Assembly (NCBI RefSeq): GCF_946222835.1
Contig: NZ_CAMIHD010000016.1
Span: forward strand, 1-37,735
DNA length: 37,735 nucleotides
Direction of reading: 5' to 3'
DNA from: an uncultured Corynebacterium sp.
Lineage (GTDB): Bacteria; Actinomycetota; Actinomycetes; Mycobacteriales; Mycobacteriaceae
Shown: positions 1 through 7,026 of the stretch, one piece after another
How the letters are laid out: every line of letters starts with the position of its first letter
Numbering within the stretch: the stretch's first letter is position 1
Program-made: the position numbers and the translations under genes
The notes under the pieces: model-generated
The model's input: only the letters and a program-made list of their open reading frames with translations
The model's database searches: none
Told to the model about the DNA's origin: nothing

Positions 1-429
1 GTGCTCAGCGCGGCGCTCGCCGCGCTGAGCACTGGTGACCGCAGCCAAGTCCAAGTACCACACATCTTTGCCGTGGCGGGCAGCCCCGGCGCCCACTATG
101 ACACCTACTTCCAGCAGAACCTGGAGTCCCTAGGCGTACCGGTGCGCCGGATTGTGCGGGAAGAAAAGGATCCGTGGTTGCTCAACGCCCGCGAATTGGC
201 CCCCGGTTCCGACTATGTGGTTTCCGGGGAACCGACCGATGTAGTAGTCAACGAGGTGGAGTTATCCACAGGCACTCCCCCGCACTTTCTACTTATCGGA
301 CCGGCCGAAGAGGTTAGGGAAGGTAAGGAAGGATTGATTAAAAGGGGCGTCGGCAAGCAGCAGATCAACGTCCTTAGCTGGGGCCGCGACGGGCGCTGGG
401 AGCCGGAAGATTACGCGGCGCTCGCCTAA
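1..429 (+). CDS. Unrecognised protein, 3' part (probably truncated by the window edge)
   Basis: The reading frame is open from base 1 and ends at TAA 427-429. A GTG sits at base 1, but no upstream sequence is available to judge it, so the true start probably lies outside the window. The visible 142 residues are soluble, with no membrane segment or signal peptide, and include a Pro/Gly-rich stretch near residues 25-32 and an acidic C-terminus. I do not recognise a family. The stop codon overlaps that of the convergent nitrilase gene by four bases, so no space is left for a terminator. A DnaA-box-like TTATCCACA lies inside the gene at 262-270. Confidence 0.6.
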   Translation: MLSAALAALSTGDRSQVQVPHIFAVAGSPGAHYDTYFQQNLESLGVPVRRIVREEKDPWLLNARELAPGSDYVVSGEPTDVVVNEVELSTGTPPHFLLIGPAEEVREGKEGLIKRGVGKQQINVLSWGRDGRWEPEDYAALA

Positions 430-1241
430 TCCGCAGCGGTCACAACCGGCAGGGCGCGGCGAACTTTCGCTACCTCATTCGGATCGATGTCGGCATAAAG
501 GATGTCATCCACGTAGCCGGCCTCAGCCACGCGCACGCCGTTCGGATCGATGATGGTGGAATGCCCAATACCCGTCGGACCGGAGGGATTGCCCGCCTCG
601 GCATCACCACCCGGGCGCGACTGTCCGGCTGCAAGGATATAGCTAGTGGAATCCAAAGCACGCGCGGCCGTAAGCAGGCGCCACTGCTCCAACTTTCCGG
701 GGCCGTCCGCCCAGCTAGTAGGCACCACAATGAGCTGTGCACCCTGGCCGGCCAGCTCTTTAAACTGCTCCGGGAAGCGGATATCGTAACAGGTCGCCAC
801 GCCCACAATAAGGTCGTCCACATCAAAGGCCACCAGCGATTCACCAGCTAAAACTGTATCCGACTCACGGTAGTCAAAGGCATCATAGGTGTGAATCTTG
901 TCGTACCCGCCTAGCACGCCGGGGCCTGCAACGAGCGCAGTATTGGTCACGCGATTAATGGTCTTGCCATCGCGCTCCACAGTATCGGCTGGGCAAAACA
1001 TGCCGACCACAACGGTGACCTCGAGCTCCTCTGCAAGCGCATGGATCGCCGTGGCGAACGGGCCTTCGAGCATCTGCGCCTGCTCATCAAGACGCCCCGA
1101 GCGGAAATTCTGCGACGTGGCCTCCGGCAGCACGATAAGGCGCGCCCCGTTTCCGGCCGCCTCGCGGATCTTGGATAGGGCCAGTTCTTGGTTTTCTTCA
1201 ACACTTCCGGTGGACGTCAACTGCACTGCTGCTACCTTCAT
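426..1241 (-). CDS. Carbon-nitrogen hydrolase (nitrilase superfamily amidohydrolase)
   Basis: A 271-aa cytosolic enzyme of the nitrilase/omega-amidase superfamily, which hydrolyses non-peptide C-N bonds such as amides. The family catalytic triad is visible: Glu40 in LPEA, Lys115 in YDKIH and Cys151 in ATCYDIRFPE. Length is normal for the family. I chose the ATG at 1241 (MKVAAVQL), which matches the usual N-terminal strand; an in-frame TTG lies three codons upstream at 1250, and GGGAGG lies directly before the ATG. The substrate cannot be read from sequence. Omega-amidase (deaminated glutamine repair) is one option for this subgroup. The gene is convergent with the 5'-truncated neighbour and divergent from the small protein at 1333. 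Confidence 0.9.
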   Translation of the reverse strand: MKVAAVQLTSTGSVEENQELALSKIREAAGNGARLIVLPEATSQNFRSGRLDEQAQMLEGPFATAIHALAEELEVTVVVGMFCPADTVERDGKTINRVTNTALVAGPGVLGGYDKIHTYDAFDYRESDTVLAGESLVAFDVDDLIVGVATCYDIRFPEQFKELAGQGAQLIVVPTSWADGPGKLEQWRLLTAARALDSTSYILAAGQSRPGGDAEAGNPSGPTGIGHSTIIDPNGVRVAEAGYVDDILYADIDPNEVAKVRRALPVVTAAD

Positions 1242-1267
1242 GCCTCCCAAAGTAATGCAGCGCGACA

Positions 1268-1282
1268 GAGTTATCCACAGGC
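1268..1282 (+). other. DnaA-box-like 15-mer, second copy
   Basis: GAGTTATCCACAGGC contains a perfect DnaA box (TTATCCACA). The identical 15-mer occurs at 259-273 inside the first gene, on the same strand. This copy lies in the divergent intergenic region between the nitrilase and the 1333 gene. It may be a titration or regulatory site, or chance; two isolated boxes do not make an origin. Confidence 0.35.
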
Positions 1283-1332
1283 TGATTCTCTATCCCTAGC
1301 GCTTAGCTGACCGGTCCATCAGTCTTAGAAGC

Positions 1333-1596
1333 ATGAACTATTTAGAAATTCCCACGCACTTACCCGATTATGTCCGTGCCCTTCTCTCCCGCCCTGCGCT
1401 GCCGCCACCGACGGCCGCGCTCGATAGCAGCTGCCGAACCGCGGCCGCATTGGAGCGGGCTCGGTCCGCTTGGTCCAGTGCCGTGACCGCAACCGAGGGC
1501 GCAACGACAGAGCAATTGCGCTCCGTCGAGAGCTTTCTTGCTACCGCTGCCGGAGCGGATTCTCGGCTAGGTCAGTCATTGGGAGCCGCTCGATGA
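1333..1596 (+). CDS. Small helical hypothetical protein, partner of the downstream hydrolase
   Basis: An 87-aa Ala/Ser-rich protein that looks almost wholly helical after a short Pro-rich segment (residues 23-27). There is no signal peptide or membrane segment. Its stop overlaps the start of the next gene (ATGA at 1593-1596), which implies translational coupling. Size and helicity recall the small partner proteins of WXG100/ESX-like modules, but the WXG motif itself is not present, so that link is inference. I find no catalytic motif. The start ATG at 1333 follows about 80 bases of intergenic DNA shared with the divergent nitrilase gene. Confidence 0.6.
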   Translation: MNYLEIPTHLPDYVRALLSRPALPPPTAALDSSCRTAAALERARSAWSSAVTATEGATTEQLRSVESFLATAAGADSRLGQSLGAAR

Positions 1597-2759
1597 CCCT
1601 TTCAGCGGCTTTAAGAAATGGCGCCAACCAGCTACGCACAGACCGCTCTGAGCTGCACCTTCGAACTATGGAAGCCCGCCAGGATTGGTCTAACCTATCG
1701 CTGGGAGGACCTGCTGGCGACGCCGCCCGTACCAGCCTGGCGGGCTACACCGACTGGCTGACTCAGCCGCTGCACCAGATGGAACAGGTTGCCGCTACCC
1801 TTGAACGCCACGCCGACCTGCAGGCCCGCCGTGAGGAACTGGAAGACCGTATCATCACATTCCTCGGCCAGGTAGACGAACGCAATGCCGCAGCGGCGAG
1901 CGCAACTGGGCTTTTGTTGCAGCAGGTGCGGGCTCTGGGCGATTCGCTCGATTGGCTCTGCTCCCAAGAAATTGACGCCCTGTGTACGCCTGCTGGTGTT
2001 GCTCCTCCAGTGCGGCTTGAAGATTTTTCCGATCTACCTTTGGAGACTATTCACGAGATTAACCTAGCCCAAGCTAACGAGCACGTGGTTAAGCTGGCCG
2101 CAAAGAACCTTGATATGAAGGTATTAGAAGCAGGCGACGGCCGACTCGTAGCCATGGTGGATCCCGGCGGCTTCCGTACTACGCCGGCATCGCTCACCAC
2201 ATTTGTCGAAGGAGTTCATTCCTCCGATCCCGCTACTTGGCAACGCGCGGTGGACCGCGGCCGCAACCTCGCTAAAGCCAGCGGCGGTCCGGCCGTGGTG
2301 TGGTTGGGCTACCAAGCACCGTCTTCCCTGCCCCGAGCGGTTCATGCCGATCCCGCCCGCACCGCCAGCCAAGAGCTCGTCCGGTTTCAGCGCTCGCTTG
2401 GTGCATGCTATCCGCAGGCCAAGCGAACCGTGGTGGGATATTCCTATGGCTCTGTTGTCACCGGGCACGCCGCTAAGGAGGACAAGATTGCTGACGATGT
2501 CGTGCTCGTCGGCAGCCCGGGCACCGGCGCTGGCCACGCTACAGAGCTCCACGGTCGTATCTGGGCAGCTACAAATGCCAACGACCCCATCGCAATCGCG
2601 ACGGGGCCTAGGGGTGGCATTCATGGCCCCGATCCCACCACTGATGCCTTTGGTGCCACTCCCCTTCCCGGCGCAGATAACCTTCCTGGTGACCACGGCA
2701 CCTATTGGGAGGACCCACAGTTCCTGCGGGGGCTAGGCCAGGTAGCACGGGCGCACTAG
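1593..2759 (+). CDS. WXG-like helical N-terminus fused to alpha/beta hydrolase (DUF1023 / Abhydrolase_8 type)
   Basis: A 388-aa protein. Residues 1-130 are helical, with a Trp31...Gly38 segment and an AARTSLAGY helix reminiscent of WXG100-type domains. The C-terminal part (about 185-388) resembles the actinobacterial DUF1023 alpha/beta hydrolases: the nucleophile elbow GYSYGS carries Ser284, an NDPI segment follows and a DHGTYW segment near the end offers the His. No signal peptide is visible, so export, if any, would need a WXG-dependent system. The start at 1593 overlaps the preceding stop (ATGA); the frame stays open upstream to 1470, but that part overlaps the 87-aa gene and is unlikely to be used. 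The gene is convergent with ald, only 23 bases away, without a clear terminator. Confidence 0.82.
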   Translation: MTLSAALRNGANQLRTDRSELHLRTMEARQDWSNLSLGGPAGDAARTSLAGYTDWLTQPLHQMEQVAATLERHADLQARREELEDRIITFLGQVDERNAAAASATGLLLQQVRALGDSLDWLCSQEIDALCTPAGVAPPVRLEDFSDLPLETIHEINLAQANEHVVKLAAKNLDMKVLEAGDGRLVAMVDPGGFRTTPASLTTFVEGVHSSDPATWQRAVDRGRNLAKASGGPAVVWLGYQAPSSLPRAVHADPARTASQELVRFQRSLGACYPQAKRTVVGYSYGSVVTGHAAKEDKIADDVVLVGSPGTGAGHATELHGRIWAATNANDPIAIATGPRGGIHGPDPTTDAFGATPLPGADNLPGDHGTYWEDPQFLRGLGQVARAH

Positions 2760-2782
2760 GCCGCCCACCTTGGGAAGAGCTT

Positions 2783-4303
2783 TTAGAACAAGCCGGCCGG
2801 CTGATCCGAGTAGGAGACCAACATATTCTTGGTCTCCTGATAGTGCCCCAGCATCATTAAGTGGTTCTCACGGCCAAGGCCAGACTCCTTGTAGCCACCA
2901 AAGGCGCTGTGTGCTGGGTAGTCGTGGTAGTGGTTTACCCATACGCGGCCGGCCTGAATATCGCGGCCGGCGCGGTAGCAAATGTTTTGACTACGCGACC
3001 ACACCCCAGCGCCGAGACCAAAGTTAGTGGCATTAGCGATGGCAATCGCCTCGTCATAGTCTTTGAACGTGGCAACAGAGAGCACCGGGCCGAAGATCTC
3101 CTCTTGGAAGATACGCATATCGTTATTGCCCTTAAACACAGTAGGTTCGATGTAGTAGCCCTTTTCCAGGCCCTCCACCTTGTTCACGTGCCCACCGATG
3201 AGGGTCTCCGCACCCTCCTGCGGACCGATCTCCAGATACTGCTTAATCTTATCCATCTGTTCCTGGGAAGCCTGCGCGCCCATCATGGTCTCCGTATCAA
3301 GTGGGTGGCCAATCTTGATCTTCTTTACGCGCTCAATGGCCAGCTCCAAGAACTTATCCGCAATATCCTCATGGACTAGGGCTCGGGATGGACAGGTGCA
3401 GACCTCGCCTTGGTTGAGGGCGAACATGACAAAGCCCTCCACGCACTTTTCCAAGTAGGAGTCATCTTCATCCATGATGTCTTTAAAGAAGATAGATGGG
3501 GATTTACCGCCCAGTTCCAGGGTTACGGGGATGACCTTGTCTGCGGCGACTTTGTTGATGATCTTGCCCACCGGAGTAGAGCCAGTGAAGGCAATCTTGG
3601 CGATGCGATCCGAGCCGGAAAGTGCCGCGCCGGCCTCCTCACCTAGTCCGTTGACAATATTGAGCACGCCGGCAGGGAGGAGATCACCGATAATATCCAT
3701 GAGCAGCAGGATGGATGCCGGGGTTTGTTCCGCTGGCTTCATAACGATGCAGTTTCCCGCAGCCAGTGCGGGTGCGATTTTCCAAGCGGCCATAAGCAAC
3801 GGGAAATTCCACGGAATAATCTGCCCTACTACGCCGAGCGGCTCATGATAATGATAGGCCACGGTGTCCTGGTTGAGCTGGGATAGGCGGCCTTCTTGGG
3901 CCCGGATGGCGCCGGCGAAGTAGCGGAAGTGGTCTACCGCGAGCGGAATATCAGCGGCAAGGGTTTCGCGCACGGCCTTTCCGTTCTCCCAGGTTTCAGC
4001 GACCGCGATCTTTTCCAGATTTTCCTCAATACGGTCCGCAATGCGGTGCAGGAGCAATGCGCACTCGGCTGGAGTGGTTTTACCGAAGGTTTCGAAGGCT
4101 TTCTCTGCGGCGTCGATAGCCAGGTTGATATCGGCTTCCTTGCCGCGGGCCACTTGGCAAAATACCTCGCCGTTGACCGGACTGATGTTGTCCATATATT
4201 CACCGTCGACGGGTGCTACCCACTGGCCGCCAATGTAGTTGTCATAGCGTTCGCGAAAGTCGACGATGGAACCTTCGGTTCCCGGGGCTGCATACAAGGT
4301 CAT
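2783..4303 (-). CDS. ald: NAD(P)-dependent aldehyde dehydrogenase
   Basis: A 506-aa aldehyde dehydrogenase of the ExaC/acetaldehyde dehydrogenase type, which oxidises aldehydes to carboxylic acids. Visible motifs are IPWNFP (coenzyme site), FTGSTPVG, the general base Glu263 in ELGGKSP and the catalytic Cys302 in NQGEVCTCPSR, numbered from the chosen start. The frame extends 18 codons upstream, but ATG 4303 has a clear GGAAAGGA ribosome binding site eight bases away and gives the usual N-terminus. C. glutamicum has ald next to hspR-dnaJ-grpE-dnaK in the same order, which supports the name. A RamB-like site lies upstream (4407-4417), which fits control by carbon source. Confidence 0.93.
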   Translation of the reverse strand: MTLYAAPGTEGSIVDFRERYDNYIGGQWVAPVDGEYMDNISPVNGEVFCQVARGKEADINLAIDAAEKAFETFGKTTPAECALLLHRIADRIEENLEKIAVAETWENGKAVRETLAADIPLAVDHFRYFAGAIRAQEGRLSQLNQDTVAYHYHEPLGVVGQIIPWNFPLLMAAWKIAPALAAGNCIVMKPAEQTPASILLLMDIIGDLLPAGVLNIVNGLGEEAGAALSGSDRIAKIAFTGSTPVGKIINKVAADKVIPVTLELGGKSPSIFFKDIMDEDDSYLEKCVEGFVMFALNQGEVCTCPSRALVHEDIADKFLELAIERVKKIKIGHPLDTETMMGAQASQEQMDKIKQYLEIGPQEGAETLIGGHVNKVEGLEKGYYIEPTVFKGNNDMRIFQEEIFGPVLSVATFKDYDEAIAIANATNFGLGAGVWSRSQNICYRAGRDIQAGRVWVNHYHDYPAHSAFGGYKESGLGRENHLMMLGHYQETKNMLVSYSDQPAGLF

Positions 4304-4406
4304 GGTGCGTGTCCTTTCCTGGAGAAAACTTAAGATAAAAGTGTTGCGCGACACCAACGGACACTATCGTGCCGTAGGTCACCCGCTTGCTGGATATACT
4401 AACCCC

Positions 4407-4417
4407 AAACTTTGCAA
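4407..4417. promoter_or_regulatory. Candidate RamB site upstream of ald
   Basis: AAACTTTGCAA matches the core of the corynebacterial RamB motif (AACTTTGCAAA-like). It lies about 105 bases before the ald start, next to a CCCC/GGGG run that could serve RamA. RamA and RamB control of ald is known in C. glutamicum; here it is inferred from the motif alone. Confidence 0.4.
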
Positions 4418-4477
4418 TATGCACTGATTGCGGTTGCTTCCTTTGCAAGCATTCGCATTGCGACGCCAATGTGCAGG

Positions 4478-4521
4478 CAGAAGAAAACCCCGCAGCCAGC
4501 GGGAAAGCTGGTTGCAGGGTT
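4478..4521 (-). terminator. Terminator of the heat-shock operon
   Basis: A 15-bp stem with one mismatch and one G-U pair (arms 4486-4500 and 4507-4521, six-base loop), followed on the minus strand by TTTTCTTC. It lies 25 bases after the hspR stop, in the 243-base gap between hspR and ald. Confidence 0.7.
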
Positions 4522-4546
4522 GGGTTTAACTCGTCTGCAGAGAGAA

Positions 4547-4996
4547 TTAGTCCTGACCGTGCCCACGGCTGCGGGCGCGTTTACGCTCGCGCGCGGTACG
4601 CGGGCTCCACATCACCACGGAGGTAGACCGAGGGACATGGACAAGTTCACCGCTGCGCTGCGGGCGGCGCCCGGCGGCCTGCTCGCGCAGGGTCCGAACC
4701 TCTTCGGCTAGGGCATCGCGCTCGGCCTCAAGGCGATCGCGTTCCTCGGTCAGCTCGATGATGGACTTGATTCCGGCAAGATTGACGCCATCGTCTTGGG
4801 ACAGCGCCTGAATCTTGCACAGCAGCTCAATGTCCCGATCGGAGTAGCGGCGGCCACCACCCCGAGTGCGAGCCGGGGAGACCAAACCCATGCGGTCATA
4901 GGTTCGCAGAGTCTGGGCGTGCATTCCGGATAGTTCCGCGGCAACGGAAATCACATACACCGCGCTGCCGGAACCTTCTGCCTTTCCAGTGCTCAT
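4547..4996 (-). CDS. hspR: MerR-family heat-shock repressor HspR
   Basis: A 149-aa MerR-type regulator. The N-terminal winged helix-turn-helix (about 14-80) carries the HspR signature YVISVAAELSGMHAQTLRTYDR and a GGGRRYS wing. A coiled coil (about 80-110) and a basic tail follow. HspR represses dnaK operons by binding HAIR inverted repeats, with DnaK as co-repressor. Two such repeats lie before dnaK at 8916-8936 and 8992-9012, so the gene probably represses its own operon. It starts 20 bases after dnaJ; AGGAGG lies 11 bases before ATG 4996, a rather long spacing. Confidence 0.95.
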   Translation of the reverse strand: MSTGKAEGSGSAVYVISVAAELSGMHAQTLRTYDRMGLVSPARTRGGGRRYSDRDIELLCKIQALSQDDGVNLAGIKSIIELTEERDRLEAERDALAEEVRTLREQAAGRRPQRSGELVHVPRSTSVVMWSPRTARERKRARSRGHGQD

Positions 4997-5016
4997 TTCT
5001 TAACACACCTCCTGCC

Positions 5017-6222
5017 TTAAGCATTCTCGGCGCCGGCCCAACCCGCACGTGGGTTGAAACCGGAGTCCTTTTCCGCTTGAGCATAGGTGCGCAGAGCGCT
5101 GGAGGCGGCAGCATTGAGCTTGGTGGGCACGGTAACCTGCACGGTAACCAATAGATCGCCGGAGTTGCCCCCGCGCTTGGCAATGCCCCTCCCGCGCACC
5201 CTCAACGTCCGCCCGTCCGGGGTGCCGGCCGGGATCTTCACGCGTACCGGGTTATCCAAGGTTGGAACCGCGATGGTATCGCCCAGAGCCAGCTCCGTGA
5301 AGGAAACCGGAACGGTAACGTGCAGGTCATCGCCCTCGCGGGTGAAAACCTTGTCCGGCCTTACAGTCACCGCTACAAAGAGGTCACCAGCTGGAGTGCC
5401 ATTAGGGCCTGCTTCGCCCTGACCAGCAAGGCGAACTTTTTGGCCGTCAATGACGCCGGCCGGGATGCGCACGGTGATATTGCGGGTGCGATGAACCGTG
5501 CCGGTACCGTGGCAGTCCTTGCAGGGGTCCGTGATGCGGCGGCCGGTGCCATCGCAATCTTTGCACGGGGCAGAAAAGCCGAAGGCACCGCGGTTTTCCG
5601 AGGTAAAGCCGGTGCCGCTACAGGTGCCACAGGTAGAGGTCTTACCAGTAGCGGAACCAGAGCCGTGGCACGTGGTACACGGTGCATTGCCGCTCAAAGC
5701 CAGGGGAATGGTTGTTCCCTTAGCGGCCTCACGGAAGTCAAGGGTTATTTCCGTTTCGACGTCGGCCCCCCGCGACGGTTTAGCTGAGTGGCCAGCACTA
5801 CCGCCGCGGTTGAAAACGCTACCGAAGATATCCCCAACACCGCCGCCTTGAGCCGCTCCTCCAGCGGATCCTCCGAAGAGGTCCGAGAGGTCGAATTCTT
5901 GCGCACCTTGTCCACCCATGCGCGTGGATCGAAACCCGCCGGGAAATCCGGCGCCTCCCATCCGTCCAAAGCCGCCACCGTTGCGGATCATGGCCTTAAA
6001 CTGGTCGTATTCCTTGCGCTCAGAGGCGTCGGAAAGCACGTCGTAGGCTTCCGCAACCTTCTTGAACCTTTCCGCTGCTGCGGGGTCGTCCGGGTGGGTA
6101 TCGGGGTGGTTTTCGCGTGCTAGCTTGCGGTAGGCACGCTTAATCTCGTTCTGGTCTGCGGACGAGGAGACCCCCAGATCCGCATAATAATCTTTGTCTG
6201 CCCATTCGGGTTTGGCGCTCAC
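5017..6222 (-). CDS. dnaJ: Chaperone DnaJ (Hsp40)
   Basis: A 401-aa type I Hsp40 that delivers clients to DnaK and stimulates its ATPase. The J domain (about 10-75) contains HPD at 39-41, followed by a Gly/Phe-rich linker (83-145). Four CxxCxGxG zinc repeats lie at 182-189, 198-205, 220-227 and 234-241, and the C-terminal beta-sandwich domains follow. The start is GTG 6222, behind GAAAGGAGGAG about seven bases away. A strong hairpin with a T-rich tract lies between grpE and this gene (6247-6311), so dnaJ-hspR may be transcribed only by read-through or from a promoter I cannot see. Confidence 0.96.
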   Translation of the reverse strand: MSAKPEWADKDYYADLGVSSSADQNEIKRAYRKLARENHPDTHPDDPAAAERFKKVAEAYDVLSDASERKEYDQFKAMIRNGGGFGRMGGAGFPGGFRSTRMGGQGAQEFDLSDLFGGSAGGAAQGGGVGDIFGSVFNRGGSAGHSAKPSRGADVETEITLDFREAAKGTTIPLALSGNAPCTTCHGSGSATGKTSTCGTCSGTGFTSENRGAFGFSAPCKDCDGTGRRITDPCKDCHGTGTVHRTRNITVRIPAGVIDGQKVRLAGQGEAGPNGTPAGDLFVAVTVRPDKVFTREGDDLHVTVPVSFTELALGDTIAVPTLDNPVRVKIPAGTPDGRTLRVRGRGIAKRGGNSGDLLVTVQVTVPTKLNAAASSALRTYAQAEKDSGFNPRAGWAGAENA

Positions 6223-6246
6223 TGGGCATCTCCTCCTTTCAAAGAG

Positions 6247-6311
6247 AATCGAAAAAGTTAAGTAAAAGGGCGCCGTGGGAAGGTCAATAGTCAGTTCCCA
6301 GGGCGCCCTTT
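6247..6311 (-). terminator. Intercistronic terminator-like hairpin between grpE and dnaJ
   Basis: A 17-bp stem with a single mismatch (arms 6265-6281 and 6295-6311, 13-base loop). On the minus strand it is followed by TTTTACTTAACTTTTT. It begins eight bases after the grpE stop and leaves only about 40 bases before dnaJ, mostly ribosome binding site. Confidence 0.7.
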
Positions 6312-6318
6312 ATGTTAT

Positions 6319-7026
6319 TTACTCGGAATCTTCCGAGCTGCCGGACTCATCGCTGGGGTCCGCGATGATAACCAGGGCATTGCGCACGAGCCTATCGCCC
6401 ACGCGGTAACCCTTGCGCAGCACAGTGCCGAGCACCTGCTCATCGCCCGAGGACAAATCCTGCACGGCCTCGTGGATCTCCGGGTCGAAGGCATCGCCCT
6501 CTTCACCGAAGGCAGCGAGTTCGTGCTTCGCCAGAGTGTCCTGGAGCTTATCCGCAAACGCCTTGAGCGGGCCTTCCAAGTCACCATGTTCATCGGCCAG
6601 TTCCAGGTCATCAAGGACAGGCAGAAAATCTGCGATGACCTTGGCCTTGGCGGTCTCGATAACGGCCTGGCGGTCGCGCTCGGTGCGGCGGCGGTAGTTG
6701 GTGTATTCCGCATTCAGACGCTGCAGGTCCTCCGTGCGTTCTGCCAACTGCGCTTCCACATCGCTAACGCCGGCGCCGGCGGGCTCTTTGCCCGCGGCTT
6801 CAGCTTCTACCTCATCGGCGTTGACATCTGCCAGCGCTTCTTCGAGGTCAGCATCGAGGGTGGGATCCAGCTCGGCTTCTTCGGCGGCGTCAGCGTGCGC
6901 TTCCTGCGCAGCCTGGGCCTCCTCGGCCTGCTCGGCAGCAGCCTCAGCGCGGTCAGCCGAGGTAGCCTCCGGATCCGTGTTTTCCGGGTCGCCTGGGTTG
7001 TGCGGCATTCCGCTGTCCTGAGTCAT
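6319..7026 (-). CDS. grpE: Nucleotide exchange factor GrpE
   Basis: A 235-aa DnaK nucleotide exchange factor. The first 90 residues are an acidic Ala/Glu-rich segment. The coiled coil (about 90-140, containing NYRRRTERDR) and the C-terminal beta domain (FDPEIHEAV...GYRVGDRLVRNALVIIA) follow. Its ATG overlaps the dnaK stop by one base (TAATG at 7024-7028), which implies translational coupling. The long acidic N-terminus is typical of actinobacterial GrpE. Confidence 0.95.
   Translation of the reverse strand: MTQDSGMPHNPGDPENTDPEATSADRAEAAAEQAEEAQAAQEAHADAAEEAELDPTLDADLEEALADVNADEVEAEAAGKEPAGAGVSDVEAQLAERTEDLQRLNAEYTNYRRRTERDRQAVIETAKAKVIADFLPVLDDLELADEHGDLEGPLKAFADKLQDTLAKHELAAFGEEGDAFDPEIHEAVQDLSSGDEQVLGTVLRKGYRVGDRLVRNALVIIADPSDESGSSEDSE

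Noticed and set aside
259..1282. Replication origin based on two DnaA boxes
   Set aside because: Two boxes one kilobase apart, no AT-rich unwinding region and no dnaA/dnaN genes nearby.
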